NCBI GenBank assembly: GCA_006503475.1
Contig: RSEH01000060.1
Location: 62,001 to 126,000 of the forward strand
Direction: 5' to 3'
DNA length: 64,000 nucleotides
Origin: Stentor roeselii
Taxonomy: Eukaryota > Ciliophora > Heterotrichea > Heterotrichida > Stentoridae
The notes below the pieces were generated by a model. That model was not told the DNA's origin and did no database searches. It was given only the letters and a program-made list of their open reading frames with translations. This document shows positions 1 to 8,852 of this stretch, piece by piece (the first letter of the stretch is position 1; each line of letters opens with the position of its first letter). Position numbers and translations under genes: made by a program.

Positions 1-512
1 ATGTATTTTTTTGCGATTTCATGGCGATTTAAAGTCAGCTTTCCACTTATTGATATTATTCCTGTGTTGAAGTTTATTAGGATGTCTGTGAAAAATAAGC
101 AGTCGATTATCAGATCGGCTAACACCCACTCACTTGTTTGGAGGTAATTGAAACAGACTCGGTATGGTAAAACTGTTGCTGTGTAAAAAAGCAGAAAGGT
201 TATCATCAGGTTCCAAAACAACTTAAACTTGCCTTTTGGATGAAAAATCAACACTCGCAATTTTTCGTCTTTCAAACTTTTAAAGCTTTCGATAAATTCT
301 TGGTTTTTTGAAGTTCCAAATGTTTTTAGGTCTTTCTGGATGGTAAGAAAAACTCCTATAACAAATGCGAATACTTTTAGTTTAGCCCAAAAGAACCTTG
401 CCCTCGTCAGCTTTTTACGTGAATTTTTCAAGATTATTGAGAAGTCTCTGTTTCGGTTTTGACTAACCGACACTAAGATACTTGAAGTCTTGATCAGTTG
501 ATCTGAGATCAT
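1..512 (-). CDS. EAG/CNG-type voltage-gated K+ channel, N-terminal part (runs off left edge)
   Basis: An open minus-strand frame starts with ATG at 512 and is open for 170 codons to the window edge. After a basic N-terminal stretch it has the S1 hallmark of the EAG/HCN/CNG family: a 'HPKGKFKLFWNL' pre-S1 motif, an S1 helix containing 'LLFYTATVLPYRVCF', and an S2 segment 'LADLIIDCLFFTDILINF' followed by a Gly-containing linker and 'RHEIAKKY'. In this family these precede the S3-S4 voltage sensor, the pore and a cyclic-nucleotide-binding domain, all of which would lie outside the window. Such channels are abundant in ciliates and set the membrane potential that controls ciliary beating (established knowledge). 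Its start lies 372 bp from the divergent gene at 885. Family assignment is firm; gating and ligand cannot be judged. Confidence 0.85.
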   Translation of the reverse strand, partial: MISDQLIKTSSILVSVSQNRNRDFSIILKNSRKKLTRARFFWAKLKVFAFVIGVFLTIQKDLKTFGTSKNQEFIESFKSLKDEKLRVLIFHPKGKFKLFWNLMITFLLFYTATVLPYRVCFNYLQTSEWVLADLIIDCLFFTDILINFNTGIISISGKLTLNRHEIAKKY

Positions 513-884
513 CTTGTAAAATTATTAGAATTACTTGATTTCTAAATATTGAATTGATTTCTCAAGTTTTGAGATTTAACTTGGTTGATTTTGAGTTGAT
601 TTAAAAGCGATTCAAGGTTTTTTAGATAGTTTCTCTGAAATTAAATCAAGATAATTAGTGATTGGTTTTAATTTATTGTATTTTAAATAAGTAATGAAAG
701 TTTATCTGCTTATTTACTGGGAGATTTAGTTAAGAACTTGGAGTTTCTTGACAATATTTTGAGGAAAAGATTTAAAACCATTAAAGCCAGATATTTTCAA
801 ATTTTTATCTTAGATAAAGTAATTTAAAAGCAAGTCAATAAGTAGCAGTCAAGACTAAATATATCTTTAGTATTAATTATTTTG
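513..884. other. Divergent intergenic region
   Basis: AT-rich stretch between the divergent channel gene and the USP-like gene. The plus strand from about 541 to 880 is G-rich relative to C. I see no RNA gene or repeat in it. It presumably holds both promoters. Confidence 0.4.
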
Positions 885-2528
885 ATGAGCAGTAATTTCC
901 CAAGAGGCTACTCCACTATCAGCCCATCTCTTTACGATCAAAAATCTCGACTCAATGAACTAGAAACCTTAAAAAAGTTGAATTTCCAGAACTTCAAAAA
1001 TCTGATAAGAAATCCAATCAGAGAATCCGAAGTCTTGATTGTAGATGTTGCAATTATTTTACTCAGCTTTAAAGAAATCTCTGTCGCTCTCTTAGAAAAA
1101 ACTCACTCTTCTTCAATCTGTCAGAAAATCCCTTGCCAATTGAAAGATCTCTTAAAAAAACTCATCGCTGGAAGAGACCAAATATTACCTTCCATGCTCC
1201 TTAGAATATTTGAAGAAACTTATGCAAGCAGTTGTATTATCGACACATCTTTTGATATTTTCCAGCTTTTTTTGCATTCTTTTGCAACATTTCCTTGTTT
1301 TTCCTTATTTGATTTGAATTTAGACTTAAAGTTGAAAAATGAGTTTTCATGTCTTTGTGGTAGAAAAAAGGAAAGTTTTAATGAAGTTAATTATTTAGCA
1401 GTCCAGATCGAGCTTATCACAGATTTCATTTCAGATCCTTTGCATAGAGTGTTCAAAGCCAAGCTGAAGGATCAGGTCTTCGGGATTTGCTCAAATCCCA
1501 GATGCGAGCTGAAGAAATCTAAAAAAACCTTCGAAATAACTGAACTACCTTTTTTTCTTACATTCAAATTAATCTGGAATGAAGATTTTCACTCAACAGA
1601 TTTATTTCTAGATTCAATAAAACAAGAGTTAAATATAAGTGAATTCAGTAAAACTCTAAAAAGTCTCTTCAAAGTTTCTATCATTTTCCTTCAAAATGAG
1701 GTAATTTTCCATGAAAACGGTATCTGGATAACTAAAACTATAAAATATTCCAGCTGGGACCTGCTTTTAAGTCATCTAAAATCCAAAAATGCGAAAGTTT
1801 TAGCCGTAGTTTATTCAAAAAATGCTGAAAGTTCTCATTCAGCATCAAGTACATTAACCAGAGACCCTGCAACATTCCAAGAAAGTTCAAGATATTCAGT
1901 TCTCTCAAATAAATGTGTCTATTGCAAAGCTCCTTCTTTGCAACTCTGCAGATGTGAGAAGTCTCTCTGCACAATCTGCCGAAATGCAGTGATTCACTCG
2001 AACGGTCTCTGCATCTCATGCTCTAAAAAGTCTGAAATTTCCTCTCCAGAGACCAAATATTCTACATTCTCTGTTCTAAAATGCTCGAAATGCAAAAAAA
2101 CTCTACTTGAAGATGGTTTTTGCTCTTTTTGCACACTAGAAAAAAATGGCTCAGCGAAAGACATGAAAACAGCAGTTCCTGTAAATACCTGCAAAACCTG
2201 CTTGAAGGAAATAAAAGAAGCTTACTGCGTTGCATGTGATTCTTTTAGCACATTAGGAAAATGTGCAAGGTGTTCAGGAAAAAGTGGTTTTGATTGTGTA
2301 AAATGCAGAAATGACAGAAAAAGCAAGAGAAATTCCTCAAATTTCAACGTAAGAAAAAAGTGTTCAAACTGCACTAGAATGACCTTAGAAGTCGACTTGG
2401 TTTGTTTTTACTGTCACCAAAAAAAATGTAAAGGAACCTGCCCTCGTTGCAGGACAGGCCAGTCGCCAAAAAGAGTCTGCAATTCCTGCTCAATTGAAAA
2501 GCCTTCACCAATCCGTTCCCGTAAGTAA
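885..2528 (+). CDS. USP-like (probably inactive) protein with long cysteine-rich zinc-binding tail
   Basis: 547 aa from the ATG at 885; a TTG just upstream is in frame but is not a likely start. The middle (about residues 145-320) resembles the C-terminal half of ubiquitin-specific protease folds of the USP53/54 and plant UCH-related type: a 'CLCG' zinc-ribbon half-knuckle, 'TELPFFLTFKLIWNED', then 'LQNEVIFHENGIWI' and 'SSWDLLLSHLKSKNAKVLAVVYSK', which matches the strand pattern around the family's His-box. The catalytic His-box dyad (usually GHY...D) is not recognisable, so I infer a pseudo-protease or a diverged one. Residues about 340-540 hold at least a dozen CxxC pairs, suggesting several treble-clef or zinc-ribbon units. 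It is followed after 13 bp by the VOC gene on the same strand. Fold assignment is moderate; function unknown. Confidence 0.55.
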   Translation: MSSNFPRGYSTISPSLYDQKSRLNELETLKKLNFQNFKNLIRNPIRESEVLIVDVAIILLSFKEISVALLEKTHSSSICQKIPCQLKDLLKKLIAGRDQILPSMLLRIFEETYASSCIIDTSFDIFQLFLHSFATFPCFSLFDLNLDLKLKNEFSCLCGRKKESFNEVNYLAVQIELITDFISDPLHRVFKAKLKDQVFGICSNPRCELKKSKKTFEITELPFFLTFKLIWNEDFHSTDLFLDSIKQELNISEFSKTLKSLFKVSIIFLQNEVIFHENGIWITKTIKYSSWDLLLSHLKSKNAKVLAVVYSKNAESSHSASSTLTRDPATFQESSRYSVLSNKCVYCKAPSLQLCRCEKSLCTICRNAVIHSNGLCISCSKKSEISSPETKYSTFSVLKCSKCKKTLLEDGFCSFCTLEKNGSAKDMKTAVPVNTCKTCLKEIKEAYCVACDSFSTLGKCARCSGKSGFDCVKCRNDRKSKRNSSNFNVRKKCSNCTRMTLEVDLVCFYCHQKKCKGTCPRCRTGQSPKRVCNSCSIEKPSPIRSRK

Positions 2529-2541
2529 CCAAACCCTATAA

Positions 2542-2970
2542 ATGATAATCCGCATCCTTCTTTTCACTCCAAACATCATGAAAAGTTTAGGTTTTTTCAC
2601 AGAAGGACTAGGTCTAAAATGTATTCACATGTCAGAAACCTTTGCAGAGCTTCAAGACTCCAACAACACGACGCTTATTTTATCGAAAGCTCCATCATTA
2701 GTCTACACTTACAGCGGCTTCACTCCACTGATCATGTTTCAAACTGAGAGATTCGACGAATGCCTTGAAAAATCAAAAAAATACGGATGTATCGATGAAG
2801 CTGATACAGAATCTTCTGATATTGGAAGACTCGCTTATCTCAAAAGTCCTGAAGGCCTTTCTTTTGCCTTGAAAGAGGTGAAGTTCGAGACCCTCTCACA
2901 GGAGGCCCGACCAGCAGAGGACTCGACGACAGAAGAACTGAAAAGATTTATCAAAAAGTTAAACTTGTAA
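2542..2970 (+). CDS. VOC (glyoxalase/bleomycin-resistance fold) family protein
   Basis: 142 aa. The N-terminal 'MIIRILLFTPNIMKSLGFFTEGLGLKC' stretch is the typical beta-alpha opening of a vicinal-oxygen-chelate half-domain, in which a strand is followed by a helix ending F-x-x-x-L-G-L. The rest gives the other strands, ending 'GRLAYLKSPEGLSFALKE', like the 'f.DPdGn.iel' strand of the fold. Residues about 115-142 are an acidic, probably disordered tail. One such module normally dimerises to form the metal site; the usual His/Glu ligands are not obvious, so enzymatic activity is open. The ATG follows the previous stop by 13 bp, and the stop lies only 10 bp from the stop of the convergent kinase, leaving almost no room for separate 3' ends. 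Confidence 0.6.
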   Translation: MIIRILLFTPNIMKSLGFFTEGLGLKCIHMSETFAELQDSNNTTLILSKAPSLVYTYSGFTPLIMFQTERFDECLEKSKKYGCIDEADTESSDIGRLAYLKSPEGLSFALKEVKFETLSQEARPAEDSTTEELKRFIKKLNL

Positions 2971-2980
2971 TAAAAACTAT

Positions 2981-4462
2981 CTACTCTGCTGTTGACTTCC
3001 TTCTAACCATCTTCAACTTACGTCTTTCAACAGTCGAGCTTTTAAGTCCTGTGCGATTCACAATTTCAGTCTTTCCGAATACGAAACTTTCACGAACAGA
3101 TCTCGCTTTTGTAGTTTTTCTGCCGTCTGGATTCTGATTTTCTCTTTGAGGTGAAATTGAGACTGTCCTTTTCGCCTTTTTTGCATTTTGAGAATAGCCT
3201 CTGCCGAAGTTGTTTCTTTTCTTGGAGTCTAGGACGGAAAAGTTGAGTTTTTCTCTGATTGGAGTTATGCAACTGCTTACTGTCCTGCTGTGAGCCGACT
3301 CGGAACGCCCTGGGTAGATCGGCTTGAAGGAGTTGTCGAATGTTAGACGGAATAAGGGCGGCTGAGGGTCTAAAGGAAGGCTTATGCTCAGGTTTCTGGA
3401 ACGGGTCTGGACTCTTGTTGGAGTTGGGTTGTCGAATGATGCACTTCCTCCATTTTTGATATGTTTTTTTAAGAGAAGGTAGTAACCTGTTGTGTTTGAG
3501 TTGTGTTTATTCGCCTCAAGACACTGCTTCACGTTTTCGGAATTTACTTTTAAGGATTCTAGCTTGCGCAGGATCCCGGCGTCGACTGGGATCTGGTCAT
3601 ACCCAACTAAAATACCCTGATAAGACTCCTCAGCGACTTGACTGAACCAAGGATGTTTTCTAATATCAGCAATTCCCGCTCGCGCTTCAGGATCCACGAC
3701 AAGTATCGACTTGATCAAGTCTTTCCCTTCAGGCGAAATATACTTGGGGAACTTATACTCACAAGCCAATATTTTCTTATAAAGCTCTCCGGTGTTGGGG
3801 TCCTCAAAAGGCAGATACCCACAAATCATAGCAAAAAGAATAACCCCCGCGCTCCAAATATCAACTTTCAACCCTTTATAAGTCTTTCCCGCAATCATCT
3901 CAGGAGCAGCATAACAAGGACTTCCACATGCAGTTTTAAGTTCCTCTCCTGTTTTATAAGTATTGCTAAGTCCAAAGTCCACAATTTTTATGCGATTTTG
4001 ATGATCTAAAAGAAGATTTTCAGGTTTCAAGTCGCGATGCACGATGTTAAGTTTATGGATGTACTCAATTCCTGAGACGATTTGATGGAAAAACTTGCAA
4101 GCTTCCTTTTCCTTCAGTCGGGTGTTAGCGACTATGTGATCGAAAAGCTCTCCTGATGCGGCGAATTCCATGATTAGGTAGATCTTGCGAGGAGTTTCAA
4201 TTATTTCGTAAAGCTGAATAATCGTCGGGTGGCGAATCAACTTGAGGATGTGAATTTCTCTTGAAACTCGCTCGATGTCAGAAATATCGATGATTTTGTC
4301 TTTTTCAAGGACTTTTATTGCCACGTTTTCTTTCGTTGGGATGTGAACTCCCAGCTTCACCTTGCCGAAGGTGCCCTCGCCTATTGACTTCACGATGGAA
4401 TAGTCGCCGATTGTCTTGGGTGTTGTTGAGTCATGCTTCGAAGTCCTAAGTGAAGTTTACAT
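2981..4462 (-). CDS. SNF1/AMPK-type serine/threonine kinase catalytic subunit (two exons, start codon split by intron)
   Basis: Spliced product is 488 aa: exon 1 is just two bases (4461-4462, 'AT'), then a 15-nt intron (4446-4460), then exon 2 (2981-4445). Splicing gives MTSKHDSTTP followed by IGDYSIVKSIGEGTFGKV. The kinase domain spans about residues 15-270: Gly loop GEGTFGKV, VAIK lysine near 45, HRDLKPEN near 138, DFG near 157, T-loop LKTACGSPCYAAPE with Thr at about 172 (aligned with AMPK Thr172), DIWSAGVILFAM, and HPWF at the end. A UBA/AID-like segment may follow (about 285-325); the rest of the C-terminus is basic and low in complexity, without a clear beta-binding domain. SNF1 kinases are energy-stress regulators. 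Without the intron the frame lacks an upstream ATG, which supports the split start. All catalytic residues are present. Confidence 0.9.
4446..4460 (-). other. 15-nt intron interrupting the ATG
   Basis: Sense sequence GTAAACTTCACTTAG. It has GTA/TAG ends and an A at position 10. It sits after the AT of the start codon, so the unspliced message reads ATG-TAA while the spliced one reads ATG-ACT-TCG. Confidence 0.85.
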
Positions 4463-4566
4463 TTAAATGATTTTAAGAAATTTTTGAATGAAAAGAATTA
4501 GTTGAAGTCACGAGGATGATTAATGGAATTTGAATTTTTTCTTATAGAAGAGTTTATATTAAAGGA

Positions 4567-6237
4567 ATGATTCACCCTTTTCATCCACATTCTAATTCGC
4601 ATACGGAACTTAACCGGGTGCATAAAAGAAGACTTACGGACTTTTACCATCTTCAGGCTTCGAAATCGATTTCGCCTTCGAAGGCTTTTAAACACTTGCA
4701 GAAGACGAAGGAATTGAAAAATGATCGAAAGTCGTTTAAACCTGTGGAGAATTCAATTGAATGTCAAATGTTCAATAGGAATAACTTGATTAGGATGGAA
4801 ATTGAGAAAGAACCTGAAAGTTTTAAACATAAACATACAGTCAGTGAAGAAATTTCTAAAATAGTAGGCGCTTTTACTTCTAGATCTCGTCATTCACTTG
4901 ACTTTCAGTTTTTTCAGTCGTCGAAAAACTTAAAAAATGAGAAAAAACTTACAGAAAAAGTGGAAAAAAACCAGAATCAGATTAAGCAGCAAGAGAAATA
5001 CCTGATGACGGAAAAAATAGGTTTATCTCCAGTTAAATCAAAAATATTTGCACAATCTGGGTCTCCGAAAGCAGTCATCGAAAGTACAAAAAGGAATTCC
5101 TTAGAAGCAAGCGTTTTAAACGACAAAATCACAGTAAATTCGCAAACACTTGCTAAATCAGGGCCCCAGGTTCTTCAATACCTATGCCATCGTCTTACCT
5201 CTTTCGAAAAATCTGAACTTCTTGACTACCCAGAAGTATTTTTCACAGGTAACATCTTAAAACGACCTGAAATCCCTGTACATTCATTAAAACTAGACGA
5301 TGAACTAGGCAACCTAATCCTGTTACCCGGTGATCACGTAGCCTACCAGTTCGAAATCATTGAAAAACTGGGCCACGGGAGCTTTGGTCAAGTTTTCAAA
5401 GTTCTTGACCACAAGACATGCACATTAAAAGCCCTTAAAGTCATTTCTTCAGGTTCCAAGTTCCAAGACCAAGCTTTTGTGGAGGTGAAAATTTTAAGAT
5501 TTTTAAAAAAATTGGACAAAGATGAAACTTATTCAATTGTTCATATTGAAGATTATTTCTCTTTTAGGAAACATTTTTGCATCACTTTTGAATTACTTAG
5601 CTTTTCTTTGTATGATGTTCTCAAAAAGAATAACTTTCAAGGAATTAGTAACTCGTTGATTAGAAGATTCGCTTCGCAGATTTTACGTTGCTTGATGTTG
5701 CTTCATAGTCATAAAGTTGTTCATTGTGACTTGAAACCTGAAAATATTTTGTTGAAAAATCAGAACCGATCGGTTGTTAAGGTCATTGATTTTGGATCTT
5801 CTTGTTTTGAGAGGGAAAAGGTTTTTGATTATGTGCAGAGTAGGTTTTATAGAGCACCTGAAATTGTTTTAGGAGTTGAGTATGGGTGTGGTATTGATGT
5901 TTGGAGCTTTGGATGCATATTAGCTGAACTTTTCATCGGAAAACCTATCTTGCCTGCTCGAAATGAAGCTGATTTATTGATGAGAACTGTTGAGCTGATC
6001 GGAAATCCACCTGAGGAACTGTTGAGGAGGGCACGTAGAACGAAGGATTTTTGGGTTGGAAGAATATGGAGGGCTACTGAAAAAGTTAAGTTTAGAAGAC
6101 CCTTAGGGAGGAGTATTGAAAAAATTCTCTTTGGAGCAGATGAACCTTTTATTGATTTTGTAAAGTCATGCCTTAAATGGGATCCGAATGAAAGAATTTC
6201 TCCCAGTCAAGCTTTGGATCATCCTTGGTTGAAATAA
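4567..6237 (+). CDS. DYRK-family dual-specificity kinase
   Basis: 556 aa from the ATG at 4567. A basic, Ser-rich N-terminal region of about 230 residues precedes a DYRK homology box ('LDDELGNLILLPGDHVAYQFEI') and the kinase domain: GHGSFGQVFK, LKALKVI lysine, HCDLKPENILL near residue 390, IDFGSSCF, and the DYRK signature QSRFYRAPE. The activation motif reads FDY instead of YxY, so the first Tyr is replaced while the second, which DYRKs autophosphorylate, is kept. The domain ends with DPNERISPSQALDHPWL. Cys in place of Arg in HCD is normal for DYRKs. It is one of three DYRK genes in this window. It is divergent from the SNF1 kinase, with 104 bp between the start codons. Confidence 0.9.
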   Translation: MIHPFHPHSNSHTELNRVHKRRLTDFYHLQASKSISPSKAFKHLQKTKELKNDRKSFKPVENSIECQMFNRNNLIRMEIEKEPESFKHKHTVSEEISKIVGAFTSRSRHSLDFQFFQSSKNLKNEKKLTEKVEKNQNQIKQQEKYLMTEKIGLSPVKSKIFAQSGSPKAVIESTKRNSLEASVLNDKITVNSQTLAKSGPQVLQYLCHRLTSFEKSELLDYPEVFFTGNILKRPEIPVHSLKLDDELGNLILLPGDHVAYQFEIIEKLGHGSFGQVFKVLDHKTCTLKALKVISSGSKFQDQAFVEVKILRFLKKLDKDETYSIVHIEDYFSFRKHFCITFELLSFSLYDVLKKNNFQGISNSLIRRFASQILRCLMLLHSHKVVHCDLKPENILLKNQNRSVVKVIDFGSSCFEREKVFDYVQSRFYRAPEIVLGVEYGCGIDVWSFGCILAELFIGKPILPARNEADLLMRTVELIGNPPEELLRRARRTKDFWVGRIWRATEKVKFRRPLGRSIEKILFGADEPFIDFVKSCLKWDPNERISPSQALDHPWLK

Positions 6238-6411
6238 TGAAGTGCTCAAGAATTAAACAGATGCAGTCTTTATTTTCTAATATTCTAAACAATATGAAAC
6301 TTAACCATATTAAAATAAAATCTCCACCCAAACCTCTCAATTGAATAACCCTTCACCTCTTAATCCTAAAAATCAACATCTAAAATCCTAATTAAATCCT
6401 AATCTCCCTGA

Positions 6412-7077
6412 TTATTCATTAAGAACAGAGCCATTATTAGGCATCAAAACAGAGTTATACTGCAAAATCGATTTCCTTTCATTTTCCTTAAGTGTCAAGC
6501 TTTTAGCTCTTTGAACCCCGTCAATATTTCCAATTCGATTGATACAATTAGTGCATATTTTCACTTTCCCCCTATACCCAAGATCAGGGAGATTCGATAT
6601 AAACTTCATATGAGCCGTGCACATGACTTTCCCACAGTTCCTGCAATGATGTTGCCGTCTAAACAACTGAAAAGTCTTGTCACAGATACTGCAACTTCGA
6701 GTAGCAGGGTCTTCCCATTTCGGTCTGACTGCTTTTCTTAATTTATTCGCCCATTTTGCTGTGTTTTCTTTATTCGAAAATACCAGCTTCCAGAGGACGA
6801 CTTCGCCTCTTATGTTGACGCACTCGATACTCAGCTCACGTTTTTCTAGGTCTTCGTAAAGAATTTTAAATGTCTTGTCGATGGCTGCTGTTTGGGAAGC
6901 CTGCGTAGGGGTTACTGGCAAGTCTTTGTCTTTTGAGTAGCTCAGCTCGTTTTCTTTTAAGGTAAAGAATAGTCGTTTTGTTGTTCCTCGCTTGAAACTG
7001 TATTTTTCGACGAATCCTCGGCATTTTATGCTCTCTCGGTCGTATTCTTCATGACCCTTGCTTGAAGTATTACCCAT
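6412..7077 (-). CDS. PH-FYVE protein with predicted N-myristoylation
   Basis: 221 aa. The N-terminus MGNTSSKG is a strong myristoylation-type signal. A PH-like domain covers about residues 18-120 ('CRGFVEKYSFKRGTTKRLFFTLKENELSY' to 'TAKWANKLRKAVRP'), followed directly by a FYVE zinc finger (about 121-182): WEDP near the WxxD position, CSIC, the RRQHHCRNCG form of the R(R/K)HHCR motif, CTAH, and CTNC. FYVE domains bind phosphatidylinositol 3-phosphate on endosomes, and the PH domain and lipid anchor would add membrane contacts. It is convergent with the DYRK gene, with 174 bp between stops. Domain calls are firm; the exact cellular role is unknown. Confidence 0.85.
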   Translation of the reverse strand: MGNTSSKGHEEYDRESIKCRGFVEKYSFKRGTTKRLFFTLKENELSYSKDKDLPVTPTQASQTAAIDKTFKILYEDLEKRELSIECVNIRGEVVLWKLVFSNKENTAKWANKLRKAVRPKWEDPATRSCSICDKTFQLFRRQHHCRNCGKVMCTAHMKFISNLPDLGYRGKVKICTNCINRIGNIDGVQRAKSLTLKENERKSILQYNSVLMPNNGSVLNE

Positions 7078-7439
7078 TTTTAGAAATATTATAATGAATA
7101 ATACGCTTTGGATGACAAGTGAGAAGATAACTTAAATTGTATTGAAGGTTATTTATGGAAACCTGAACTTTTATATTTAAATCTTTTAATTTTACTTAAA
7201 AACAACAAAAAATCCTTTCTCCAACCCTAAAATCAATGAAACCCTTTCCCAAACACCAACCATCTACCTTTTCCCAAAACTTTCCTTTAATCTCCATTTT
7301 CCCTCATCCACCTCCAACTCCGAAGTTCCCTTAAAATCCCTTCCAATACCCCTAAATCAAAACCCCACGAAATCCTTAATCAATCCCTTAATCTTGCAAA
7401 TCCATGCGTATCCATATTCAAAATTAAGAAGGACTTATA
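7078..7439. promoter_or_regulatory. Divergent intergenic region, strongly skewed
   Basis: Divergent promoter region between the PH-FYVE and CAP genes. The plus strand from 7201 to 7380 has only 4 G by my count but is rich in C, with repeated short CCC/TCC runs. No gene or RNA recognised. Confidence 0.4.
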
Positions 7440-8213
7440 ATGTCCACATTTAAGGATCTAGTAAGCGATATCTACGAAGAAATAAACCAGCTCCGGGAGA
7501 ATCCGAAGCTCTACGCTGAGAAGTTGTCGAACGAGTTTGACAGCTATCGATCCAACAATGCGCGTCACAGGGCGAACACAGTTCCAGTGCTAACCCGTGA
7601 AGGTCTGAAGGCAGTGAAAGAAGCCCACGACGAGTTGGCGTCTCTTTCGCAGCTGCCCAAACTTGACTGGTCGGACGGTCTTGCAAGTGCCGCGATAACT
7701 CATTGTAATGACACTGGACCACTCGGCATAGTCGGGCACATTGGCAGTAGAGAAACGACTTTGCAGCAGAGAATTGAAAGGAATGGAAAGTGGAGTGAAA
7801 GCATTGCTGAAGCTCTTGACTATGGCTCTGTTACTGGATTCGAAGTTGTATTCAGCTTGCTTGTTGATGATGGACTCACTACAAGACCTCATCGCAAGGC
7901 TTTGCTTAATCCTAATTATTCGAAGGTTGGGGTCGGGGCTTCTCCGCATAGTGAGTTTAAAACTGTCTGCTGTGTCTTGTTCGCTGTTTCTTATGAGGAT
8001 AGTGATGACTTTGATAGAATTGATATCAGTGAGAATTTGGTTCCCAGAAACCCGGAAGTCTCGAATTGGCTTGATGGAGCTGTCAAACTCACTTGTGAAG
8101 TCAGGGTTGAAACTGAAAATGGAAAGAGTGTCAAAAAGGCGAAGAAGTACTGGGAAATGCATGATGGGACTATCCAGATCACTGAAGAAGTTATCACTCC
8201 CAAGGATGATTAG
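7440..8213 (+). CDS. CAP/SCP-domain protein (cytosolic type)
   Basis: 257 aa. CAP superfamily features: an N-terminal helix 'DIYEEINQLRENPKLYAEKL' (family pattern 'eiN..R..p..la..L'), 'LDWSDGLASAAITHCNDTGPLG' corresponding to the 'p.L.Wd..La..A..h...' region, 'GHIGSRETTLQQRI', 'WSESIAEALDYGS' in the place of the G-E-N-(I/L) motif, and 'RPHRKALLNPNYSKVGVGAS' corresponding to the 'GHy..il.p.y..vGvG' motif. There is no signal peptide, unlike the secreted CRISP/PR-1 members, so it should act inside the cell, as other protist and bacterial-like CAP proteins do. A C-terminal beta-rich region of about 70 aa follows. Its biochemical role is not established. Confidence 0.8.
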   Translation: MSTFKDLVSDIYEEINQLRENPKLYAEKLSNEFDSYRSNNARHRANTVPVLTREGLKAVKEAHDELASLSQLPKLDWSDGLASAAITHCNDTGPLGIVGHIGSRETTLQQRIERNGKWSESIAEALDYGSVTGFEVVFSLLVDDGLTTRPHRKALLNPNYSKVGVGASPHSEFKTVCCVLFAVSYEDSDDFDRIDISENLVPRNPEVSNWLDGAVKLTCEVRVETENGKSVKKAKKYWEMHDGTIQITEEVITPKDD

Positions 8214-8263
8214 TTAATAGCGTATCTTAAGCCTAAGAAATTACACGACTCTTAAAATCTCAA

Positions 8264-8797
8264 CTAAAACGTATTATAATTCCGATAAACCGACAACAAA
8301 GCCTTGAACATGACATCAATCCCTTCATTCTGCTGAGCCGACGTAAGAAAAACTTTCTGATTCGATTCTAAGACGAGTAACTCATGAACCTTATCCGCAT
8401 AAGCAGGTTCCACAGGAAACTTCATATCTTTCTTACTAAGCACAACTGAGACCTTATTCCACCCGAATTCCTTACAAGTATTAAACCACTTCCAATAGTA
8501 ATCCTGCAGTTGGCTGATGGGCATAGTAATGTCAGCCACAACAAGGGCAAAGTCCATTTCAAGACTAGGATTATTTTGAATTTCCCAGATTTCAATAGTG
8601 ACAGGCGTTGAAGACTCATTGACCAGGTAAGACTTGATCGCTACGAAGTTCTTCGTATTATGTTTGTAAGCCGATTTGAATTCATTGTTCGCGAATCGTG
8701 TTAAAATCGCGGTTTTTCCACTCACTGCGTCGCCGACAAGCGCGATTCTGACGGTGACTGACCGGATGACGGTTTCTTTAGATGAGCAGCTGCCCAT
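8264..8797 (-). CDS. Degenerate Ras-like small GTPase with lipidation signal
   Basis: 177 aa. MGSCSS at the N-terminus fits dual myristoylation/palmitoylation, like Arl or Rab23-style peripheral proteins. A clear P-loop GDAVSGKT is at residues 22-29, preceded by the beta-1 strand VRIALV. The rest of the fold can be followed, but the usual switch II DxxGQ motif reads EIQNNPS, the NKxD motif reads SKKD, and a final 'LTSAQQNEGID' matches the SAK/G5 region. Nucleotide binding may persist through the P-loop, but intrinsic GTP hydrolysis is doubtful because the switch II Gln is missing (inference). It is divergent with CSN4, with 55 bp between start codons, and convergent with the CAP gene, with 50 bp between stops. 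Confidence 0.7.
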   Translation of the reverse strand: MGSCSSKETVIRSVTVRIALVGDAVSGKTAILTRFANNEFKSAYKHNTKNFVAIKSYLVNESSTPVTIEIWEIQNNPSLEMDFALVVADITMPISQLQDYYWKWFNTCKEFGWNKVSVVLSKKDMKFPVEPAYADKVHELLVLESNQKVFLTSAQQNEGIDVMFKALLSVYRNYNTF

Positions 8798-8852
8798 GAA
8801 TAATAATAAACTAGTGATTAATTGTTTTATGAAAATGTTTAATAATAGGAAA

